This document shows positions 7,651 through 12,752 of a stretch of 12,752 nucleotides of DNA, in pieces. The notes beneath the pieces are model-generated. The model was not told the DNA's origin. It searched no databases and saw only the letters and a program-made list of their open reading frames with translations. Numbering within the stretch: position 1 is the first letter of the stretch; the number at the start of each line of letters is the position of its first letter. The stretch comes from Spirochaetia bacterium (GTDB lineage Bacteria > Spirochaetota > Spirochaetia > Treponematales > Rectinemataceae). Made by a program: the position numbers and the translations under genes. The stretch is from the NCBI GenBank assembly GCA_021286925.1, contig JAJTBL010000023.1, positions 1-12,752 on the forward strand, read 5' to 3'.

Positions 7651-8339
7651 TCATTCCAAGTGTAGAACAGGTAATCAGGGAAGATGTGGAATTTCTCCGG
7701 CACTGCCCGCACGCGGACAATTGCGCCGCGTGTTCTGAAGAAGTCTGCGTTATGGTGGCTTCGGTCGCTGATTTTCCAACCGAATACGGTCATTTTACCA
7801 TTATCGGTTTTGTCAACAACAAGGATGGCAAGGACCATATCATCATTCTGAAGGGCGAGATCGGCGATGGCGAAGACATGCTCCTGCGCATTCACTCAGC
7901 CTGCCTCACCGGCGACGCGCTGGGCAGCATGCGCTGTGACTGCGGCCCCCAGCTGCATCATGCACTCGAAATCATTGAGAAGGCGGGGCGCGGTGCGGTT
8001 CTGTACCATCAGGCTGAAGGGCGCGGCATCGGACTTGTCAACAAATTGCGCGCCTATGCACTGCAGGACGCTGGTTACGATACCTATGACGCCAATCTCG
8101 CGCTTGGTTTCAAGGCCGATGAGCGCGATTACGCCATTCCCGCCGCAATGCTGAAAAAAATCGGCATTAAAAGCGTCCGGCTCATGACCAACAACCCTGA
8201 AAAAGTTGCAGAGCTTGAAAAGCATGGGATTGTCGTGAAAGAGCGGGTCCAGCATGAACTGCCGGCGCATGAACACGATCGGGCGTATCTGGAAACTAAA
8301 AAAGAGCGCTTCGGCCACTTCCTGGATCTGGATCATTAA
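7647..8339 (+). CDS. ribA: GTP cyclohydrolase II
   Basis: This enzyme opens GTP to the 2,5-diaminopyrimidine intermediate plus formate and pyrophosphate, the first step of riboflavin synthesis. The protein is 230 residues and monofunctional, with no DHBP synthase domain. Catalytic zinc ligands are C86-x10-C97-x-C99 in CLTGDALGSMRCDC. RIHSA (81-85), EGRGIGL (124-130), the ADERD segment (157-161) with the presumed catalytic Asp and Arg, and TNNPEKV (181-187) are all present. The first 35 residues include an extra cluster C20-x5-C26-x2-C29-x4-C34 that I do not know from standard RibA. The ATG overlaps the pyk stop as ATGA, with GGAG (7635-7638) 8 bases upstream, so translational coupling is likely. 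I see no flavin riboswitch and no other rib gene nearby. The gene ends head-on against ygiQ with a shared TTAA. Confidence 0.94.
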   Translation: MIIPSVEQVIREDVEFLRHCPHADNCAACSEEVCVMVASVADFPTEYGHFTIIGFVNNKDGKDHIIILKGEIGDGEDMLLRIHSACLTGDALGSMRCDCGPQLHHALEIIEKAGRGAVLYHQAEGRGIGLVNKLRAYALQDAGYDTYDANLALGFKADERDYAIPAAMLKKIGIKSVRLMTNNPEKVAELEKHGIVVKERVQHELPAHEHDRAYLETKKERFGHFLDLDH

Positions 8340-10204
8340 CGAATCAGACAGCCGGGGCGATTTCCGATGAGATCCGTTCGCCCCAGCGTCTGCAAGGCTT
8401 CTTTCACCAATTCTCGATTCTGCGGCTTGTTGAATTGCAAAAGCGCCCGCTGGAGGCTCCGCTCGTGCGCTCCTTTGGCGACATAGACGGGCTCCCCATC
8501 CAGCGGGTTCAAGCCGCACCACCACATCGCGGTAGAAAGCGTTCCCGGGGTTGGATAAAAATCCTGTACCTGATCCGGCACAAACCCTGTTTTTTTCAGA
8601 TACAGCGCCAGCTCCAGCGCTTCGGCGAGCCCTGATCCCGGGTGGGCCGAGATAAAATAGGGAATCAGATACTGCTTTTTCCCGAGCGATTGGTTTAATG
8701 CTTCATATTTCTTCTTGAAAGCCTCGAAGGAGCTGAGCGGCGGCTTGCCCATTAGTCGCAAAACCTTTTCCGAAACATGCTCAGGCGCCACCTTGAGCTG
8801 GCCGGATACATGGTGTTCCACCAGCTCTTTCAAGAATTCGTCCGATGGATCGAGCATCGCATAATCGAATCGAACGCCGGAGCGGACAAAAACTTTCTTT
8901 ACCCCTGGCAGTACTCGCAGCTTTCGCAATATCTCTACATATTCGCGGTGGTCGGCCGACAGGTTGTTGCAGGGTTGGGGAGCAAGGCAGAGCCTGTCGG
9001 CACAGGCGCCTTTTTTCGCCATTTTTTCGCAGGCAGGCTTTCTGAAATTCGCCGTCGGACCGCCGACATCGTGGATATTGCCCTTGAAATCGGGCAGAGC
9101 GGCCAGCTCCCGCGCTTCTCTGACGATCGCCTCAGCGCTCCGAGAACTCACCAGCCGCCCCTGGTGCATGGTCAGGGCGCAGAACGAACAGGCCCCATAA
9201 CAGCCGCGCGACGAGAGCAGGGAAAACTTGACTTCGGCCAATGCCGGCACTCCTCCGAATGCCTGGTACATGGGATGCCACTGCCGCTTGAAAGGCAGGG
9301 CGTAAAGCGCGTCCAGCTCGCCGCGCTCTAGCAGGCGGCTCGGCGGTTCCTGAATGACAAGCCTATCGCCGTATCGCTCAAGCAAGGGCTTGGCGGTAAA
9401 AGGGTCGGTATTTCGATATTGCGCTGCGAAGGATTCGGCAAAATGCTGCTTGGATACCGGATCGGAGCCGGAAATGGCGCTGTAGTCGGGCAGAATCAGC
9501 GCCTCGGGATAGGCCTGCTTCAGCTCATGTTCGGGCATGGAACCGACGTGAACGGCGCGCACCGTGCCTGGTATGCCATCCAAGGCGGAGCCTTCAGCCA
9601 GGCGTTTCAGAATTTCTGCCAGCTGGAGTTCGCCCATTCCGTACACCAGAATATCGGCTTTTGCGTCCAGCAGTATGGATTTTCTCACGGTATCCGACCA
9701 GAAATCGTAATGGGCAAGGCGGCGGAGACTGGCTTCCAACCCACCGATGACAACCGATACGCCCTTGAAGGCTTGACGGCACATCCCGGTGTAGACGATT
9801 GTCGCCCGATCAGGGCGCGCGTTGTTTCTATTTTTGATGCCTGGCCCGATTGTCCCGTCAGCCCGCTGGCAGAGCTCTCTGGCCTTGCCCGGTGCGTATT
9901 CGTCTTCGGAACGGGGCTTTCGATTCGCCGTATAATTGGAAACCATCGAGTCAACCGCGCCGGCTGTCACCAGAAATGCGAGCCGCGGTTTTCCAAGCTG
10001 TCTGAAAGCTTCTACGTCATCGGGGTCGGGGCGCGAAAGGATGCCAGCCTTGTATCCCAGCGATTCCAGATATCGCGCCAGCAGTGCGACTCCGAAAGAA
10101 CTATGATCCACATAGGCATCGCCGGTTACGAAGATGACATCGAGATCCCCCGGTTTCAAACCGGCTTTGGTGAGGTCCGTTAGACAGGTGGGCAAAAAAT
10201 TCAT
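8336..10204 (-). CDS. ygiQ: YgiQ-family radical SAM protein (UPF0313)
   Basis: This belongs to a conserved radical S-adenosylmethionine family whose reaction is, as far as I know, unestablished. The protein is 622 residues. An N-terminal region with VTGDAYVDHSSFG (about 26-38), GGLEASLRR (about 154-162) and VYGMGE is typical of the family. The radical SAM cluster motif is C335-x3-C339-x2-C342 in SSRGCYGACSFCAL. A second cysteine set, C392-x8-C401-x4-C406-x5-C412, occurs in family members and may bind another cluster or zinc. The conserved segments KVAPEH (471-476) and QDFYPTPGT (547-555) follow. It is shorter than the E. coli protein (about 740), lacking much of the C-terminal extension, which is common in other phyla. 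ATG 10204 has little Shine-Dalgarno; TATACT ends 7 bases upstream, so a leaderless message is likely. It is divergent from the resolvase-like gene. Confidence 0.93.
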   Translation of the reverse strand: MNFLPTCLTDLTKAGLKPGDLDVIFVTGDAYVDHSSFGVALLARYLESLGYKAGILSRPDPDDVEAFRQLGKPRLAFLVTAGAVDSMVSNYTANRKPRSEDEYAPGKARELCQRADGTIGPGIKNRNNARPDRATIVYTGMCRQAFKGVSVVIGGLEASLRRLAHYDFWSDTVRKSILLDAKADILVYGMGELQLAEILKRLAEGSALDGIPGTVRAVHVGSMPEHELKQAYPEALILPDYSAISGSDPVSKQHFAESFAAQYRNTDPFTAKPLLERYGDRLVIQEPPSRLLERGELDALYALPFKRQWHPMYQAFGGVPALAEVKFSLLSSRGCYGACSFCALTMHQGRLVSSRSAEAIVREARELAALPDFKGNIHDVGGPTANFRKPACEKMAKKGACADRLCLAPQPCNNLSADHREYVEILRKLRVLPGVKKVFVRSGVRFDYAMLDPSDEFLKELVEHHVSGQLKVAPEHVSEKVLRLMGKPPLSSFEAFKKKYEALNQSLGKKQYLIPYFISAHPGSGLAEALELALYLKKTGFVPDQVQDFYPTPGTLSTAMWWCGLNPLDGEPVYVAKGAHERSLQRALLQFNKPQNRELVKEALQTLGRTDLIGNRPGCLIR

Positions 10205-10211
10205 TGCCTGA

Positions 10212-10240
10212 AGTATAGCTTTTTCCCTTGCCTGTGCGAA
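10212..10240 (-). promoter_or_regulatory. Promoter of ygiQ, predicted leaderless
   Basis: On the minus strand TTCGCA (10235-10240, four of six to TTGACA), 17 bases, then TATACT (10212-10217, five of six to TATAAT). Only 7 bases separate the box from ATG 10204, so transcription would begin at or next to the start codon. The -35 element sits beside that of the opposing promoter for the resolvase-like gene, so the two sites overlap. Confidence 0.55.
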
Positions 10241-10257
10241 GGGGGAGGTACTACACT
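10228..10257 (+). promoter_or_regulatory. Possible promoter of the resolvase-like gene, near-leaderless
   Basis: On the plus strand TTGCCT (10228-10233, four of six), 18 bases, then TACACT (10252-10257, four of six). The box ends 7 bases before ATG 10265. It overlaps the opposing ygiQ promoter, so polymerase could probably occupy only one at a time. The match is weaker than for ygiQ, and the box coincides with the spacer of a competing ribosome site. Confidence 0.35.
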
Positions 10258-10258
10258 G
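10244..10258 (+). promoter_or_regulatory. Strong Shine-Dalgarno pointing at an in-frame CTG
   Basis: GGAGG (10244-10248, within GGGGGAGG) is 16 bases from ATG 10265, too far for normal initiation. It is exactly 7 bases from a CTG at 10256-10258 that is in frame with the gene and three codons upstream of the ATG. This would add three residues (start, Ser, Pro) to the protein. CTG starts are rare, so this remains a candidate alongside leaderless initiation at the ATG. Confidence 0.4.
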
Positions 10259-10264
10259 AGCCCC

Positions 10265-10675
10265 ATGAGCATATCTTTGATTGCCGTACTTTCATTTTCC
10301 GCACTGATCCTGGTGATGGCGGGCGTCGCTGTCGGCGTGAAACTCGGAAAGGCGATCGCATCGAGCAAAGCGCAGTCCAAGCTCGATCTGGAGCGCAGTG
10401 ACGCGGTCAAGCGTTCACGGGCGGTCATCGGCGGCCAGGTGCTGGAGCAGGTTGCGCCTTATCTTCCAGACTTTCCCTGCCATCCTCAGGATGTGCGCTT
10501 TCTGGGAAAACCGGTCGATTTTGTCGCGTTTTCCGGGTCGAATGAAAACAATATCGATGAAATCGTCTTTATCGAAGTCAAATCGGGCGATTCCGCCCTG
10601 TCGGCCGCCGAGCGGAGCATCCGCCAGGCGATCATCGACGGACGTGTACGCTGGGTGGAATACCGGATTCCCTGA
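10265..10675 (+). CDS. Membrane-anchored Holliday junction resolvase-like protein (predicted PD-(D/E)xK nuclease)
   Basis: This is a protein of 136 residues with one N-terminal membrane segment (about 4-25) and a cytoplasmic linker rich in Lys, Ser and Glu. A small domain follows that resembles the Holliday-junction-resolvase-related endonuclease family. The PD-(D/E)xK-type residues are visible: Asp85 (KPVDFVAF), then Glu104-x-Lys106 in EIVFIEVKSGDS, and a conserved IRQAI and VEYRI end. The family prediction rests on fold resemblance; the activity is not, to my knowledge, shown for this membrane-anchored form, and its substrate is unknown. The start is ambiguous: ATG 10265 has a -10-like box 7 bases upstream, while GGAGG favours the in-frame CTG at 10256. 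The gene stands alone between two oppositely oriented genes and ends 11 bases from the permease stop. Confidence 0.83.
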   Translation: MSISLIAVLSFSALILVMAGVAVGVKLGKAIASSKAQSKLDLERSDAVKRSRAVIGGQVLEQVAPYLPDFPCHPQDVRFLGKPVDFVAFSGSNENNIDEIVFIEVKSGDSALSAAERSIRQAIIDGRVRWVEYRIP

Positions 10676-10686
10676 TTTCGGGCAGA

Positions 10687-12354
10687 TTATTCCAGATACT
10701 CCATTCGTCTGGCGGCATAGCGTCCGAAAAAGAAAGCGCCCGCAATGTCGAGCGCCAACAGAATCCCGCCGTAAACCAAAAAATAGCCAATGCGCGCAAG
10801 CTTCAGGATGGATGAAAGATAACCGAGTCCCCCGACCAGACCCATAACCAGCAGGATGACAATGATAGAATTCGGGTTCTGCTTCAGCGCGGCAATCGGA
10901 TTGTCCCATCGGAGCCGCGGATTGGCGGTATCCAGCCAGAGCCCGTAGATGTTGACGGCAGTCGTAAACAGCAGGGCAAGCGCGAAGGCCAGCATTGTGT
11001 CGGCAAGTCCGTTTTTCAGCAGATACAGCCCGGAAAGGCAGCCGAAGAGCGCGCCGAGAACGGAAAAGGTCTCCGCATGCGCGAATTTCGCCAAAAAATA
11101 ACTGCCCGGCGTGATCGGGAGGGACCGGATAAAGGGTATGGTTTTCGCGTCCCGGGAAACCGAGGTGCAGGCGATGCTGGTGGATGAACCGAGAAAAGCG
11201 CCGAAACCAGCCGGCACCAGATAGCCCGCCGGCCCCTGGAGCATCGGTGCCAATACTCCAGTGACCTCCCGCAAGGCATCTTTCTGCGCTATAAAAACAA
11301 TGGCGAGAATCGCCGGCATAAGCAGAATGACAAAAGGACCATTGAGCAGATACATGGGCTCCCGGTTCATCAGCCTGAATTCACGCCTGATAAGGCTGAG
11401 CATGAGCGGCGAAGCCCTGAAAAGACTGTCATGTTCTTTTCGCGAGAGCCTGCGCTTTCTGATGGTGGTCTCGCTGAAATCCTGGATGCTTCTGACATAG
11501 GCTTTGCCGAACAGCGCAATGACAGCGGCAACAGCGACGGCGCCGATAGCCAGATTGCCCAGAACAGCCAGAAATCCTGTCAGGGAGTCTGATCTGCGCA
11601 TCGAAATCCAAGCGAGCCAGGAAGGAATCCAGGCCTGTCCAAATTTGGAAATGAAAGAATCAGGCCCCGTCATCAATGCCAGCTGGGCAGGGTTGGAGAC
11701 ATTCGCCATCGATCGCTGGAGATAGAGATTGAAAAGCAAGGCAAAACCCATGCCCATAAAACCACCGACATAGAGGATGAAATTCTTGTTCCTGAATTTT
11801 TTTGACGTGTTCATCAGCGGGACAAGAATCGCGTAGGCTATCGCAGTAGGCAGAAGGGGCAGTGCGAATGCGGTGATGAGGCCGTTGACATAGAACATGA
11901 AGGGCGGGCTTTCCTTGATGCCATAAATCACCATCGCGACCAGGAGCATGAAAGCGCCCAGAATGACTTCCGAAACATAGACCAGTGCGATTTTTGCAGC
12001 AAAAAGCTGGCGTGCGGAAAAGGGCAGCACAAGAAAGCTGGATTCGATGCCCGCCATGGAAAACATGGAAAGCGCCATCAGAAACGCAAACACAAAAACC
12101 AAAACAGCCGAGGTGGTGGCGGCGTTCAGCAGCATCATGCTCTGCATGCCCACAGGCTTCAGCCCATCATAGAGCGAAAGATTCATCATGATAAAAATAA
12201 AGCTGAAATCGGCAATGACGAGAAGCGTCAGCACCGCAATTCCGATCCATTTGAAGAGGACCTTTGGCTTTTTCCACTCGGCTTTTGCAGGAAAGGAAAT
12301 GGCAAAGGTGCTTTTGATATAGAGCGAAATCAGTTTGAGAAGCCTCGCGTTCAT
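10687..12354 (-). CDS. ABC exporter permease subunit (large, putative ABC_tran_2 type)
   Basis: This is an integral membrane protein of 555 residues, the membrane half of an ABC exporter with the ATPase gene just upstream. About a dozen hydrophobic segments can be seen, for example near 36-58, 80-103, 124-145, 158-180, 192-211, 262-284, 339-356, 376-394, 428-446, 453-473, 496-514 and 522-545. A long charged cytoplasmic loop lies at about 285-335. The stretches SRDAKTIPFIRSLPITP (400-416) and LDTANPRLRWDNP (474-486) resemble conserved parts of the putative ABC exporter permease family found in many Firmicutes and spirochaetes; the substrate is unknown. ATG 12354 is 7 bases from GGAG (12362-12365). 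The adjacent ATG 12357 would give a 4-base ATGA overlap with the ATPase stop. The open frame continues upstream to 12543 inside the ATPase gene, which is a shadow. The two genes are surely co-transcribed. Confidence 0.87.
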   Translation of the reverse strand: MNARLLKLISLYIKSTFAISFPAKAEWKKPKVLFKWIGIAVLTLLVIADFSFIFIMMNLSLYDGLKPVGMQSMMLLNAATTSAVLVFVFAFLMALSMFSMAGIESSFLVLPFSARQLFAAKIALVYVSEVILGAFMLLVAMVIYGIKESPPFMFYVNGLITAFALPLLPTAIAYAILVPLMNTSKKFRNKNFILYVGGFMGMGFALLFNLYLQRSMANVSNPAQLALMTGPDSFISKFGQAWIPSWLAWISMRRSDSLTGFLAVLGNLAIGAVAVAAVIALFGKAYVRSIQDFSETTIRKRRLSRKEHDSLFRASPLMLSLIRREFRLMNREPMYLLNGPFVILLMPAILAIVFIAQKDALREVTGVLAPMLQGPAGYLVPAGFGAFLGSSTSIACTSVSRDAKTIPFIRSLPITPGSYFLAKFAHAETFSVLGALFGCLSGLYLLKNGLADTMLAFALALLFTTAVNIYGLWLDTANPRLRWDNPIAALKQNPNSIIVILLVMGLVGGLGYLSSILKLARIGYFLVYGGILLALDIAGAFFFGRYAARRMEYLE

Positions 12355-12752
12355 CATGAAACTCCGTTCGTTGCATCGACGAGGGAGAGGAAGAGCTCTT
12401 CCAAGCTGTTTTGCTGGCCTGATTTCAGAAGGCGCAGGTCGTCCATGTTTCCGGTAAAGATGATTTTGCCCTTGTTGATGATAGCGAGCCGGTCGCAGAC
12501 CTTTTCCGCAACTTCCATCACATGGGTCGAAAAAAACACGCACTTGCCCGCTTTGGTTCTTTCCCGCATGATTTCCTTGAGTTCGAAGGAAGCCTGCGGG
12601 TCGAGGCCTACCATGGGTTCGTCCAGAATCCAGTTTTCCGGATCATGAATGAGGCTCGCGATAATGGAGAGTTTCTGCTTCATGCCGCGGCTCAGGCTGC
12701 CGATCGAGGTGGTCAGAACGTCGGAAAGGCTGAAGCGCCTGGCCAGGTCATC
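12354..12752 (-). CDS. ABC transporter ATP-binding protein, C-terminal part; cut by window end
   Basis: The last 132 residues of an ABC ATPase are present, open to the window edge; the Walker A half lies outside. The signature motif is SLSRGMKQK (19-27 of the visible part), the variant usual in ABC-2-type exporters. Walker B with its glutamate and D-loop reads WILDEPMVGLDP (about 40-51), and the switch histidine is in FFSTHVMEV. A short C-terminal tail follows. The stop overlaps the permease start region (12354-12357), so the two are translationally coupled. The protein supplies ATP hydrolysis to the membrane permease at the inner face of the membrane. An internal ATG at 12683 is part of the signature motif and not a start. 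Confidence 0.93.
   Translation of the reverse strand, partial: DDLARRFSLSDVLTTSIGSLSRGMKQKLSIIASLIHDPENWILDEPMVGLDPQASFELKEIMRERTKAGKCVFFSTHVMEVAEKVCDRLAIINKGKIIFTGNMDDLRLLKSGQQNSLEELFLSLVDATNGVS

Noticed and set aside
12358..12543. An upstream extension of the ABC permease
   Set aside because: It is a frame-shifted shadow of the ATPase coding region; the permease begins at the ATG pair next to GGAG.
12684..12752. A degenerate ABC signature (LSRGM instead of LSGGQ) as a sign of a dead ATPase
   Set aside because: The SRGMKQ form is common in active ABC-2-type exporters, and Walker B and the switch histidine are intact.
1..12752. CRISPR arrays, tRNA genes, insertion sequences, toxin-antitoxin or phage genes
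   Set aside because: I saw no regularly spaced repeats, tRNA-like ends, transposase motifs or terminal inverted repeats; the window is almost fully occupied by conserved genes.

Overview
The window holds ten protein-coding genes, packed almost end to end. Most encode widely conserved housekeeping enzymes: transketolase, UvrC, pyruvate kinase, GTP cyclohydrolase II and a YgiQ-type radical SAM protein. I see no tRNA, rRNA, CRISPR array, insertion sequence, phage gene or long repeat. The organism is a bacterium using standard start, stop and Shine-Dalgarno rules. The combination of a membrane-anchored Holliday-junction-resolvase-like protein, a large ABC exporter permease of the putative ABC_tran_2 kind and a YgiQ protein makes me think loosely of a spirochaete or a similar anaerobic lineage. 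The sequence alone does not settle this.

Layout. 1-1390 (-) is the N-terminal 463 residues of a membrane sensor with a large extracytoplasmic domain and a PAS domain; its output domain lies outside the window. A stem-loop terminator at about 1478-1511 separates it from tktA-like transketolase (1525-3525, -), which lies 67 bases behind uvrC (3593-5428, -). A 67-base divergent region separates uvrC from a rightward cluster of a zinc-ribbon Nudix hydrolase (5496-6167), pyruvate kinase (6190-7650) and GTP cyclohydrolase II (7647-8339). The spacings are 22 bases and a 4-base ATGA overlap. ribA runs head-on into the ygiQ-like gene (8336-10204, -), and the two stop codons share one TTAA. A 60-base divergent region then leads to a small resolvase-like gene (10265-10675, +). 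This converges, with an 11-base gap, on an ABC exporter permease (10687-12354, -) and its ATPase (12354-12752, -, cut by the window end).

Function. Transketolase and pyruvate kinase belong to central carbon metabolism, UvrC to nucleotide excision repair, and GTP cyclohydrolase II to the first step of riboflavin synthesis. The Nudix protein probably hydrolyses an ADP-ribose- or NAD-like dinucleotide. The ABC pair is an exporter of unknown substrate.

The most interesting signals are small ones. Three genes (uvrC, ygiQ, resolvase-like) have a -10-like box ending only 7-8 bases before their ATG, suggesting leaderless transcripts. One of these boxes is the perfect palindrome AGTATACT between uvrC and the Nudix gene, which could serve both strands. 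The resolvase-like gene also has a strong GGAGG ideally spaced for an in-frame CTG upstream of its ATG. Pyruvate kinase has Ala where the potassium-related Glu or Lys is usually found. GTP cyclohydrolase II carries an extra N-terminal four-cysteine cluster. I do not see a convincing new multi-gene system.
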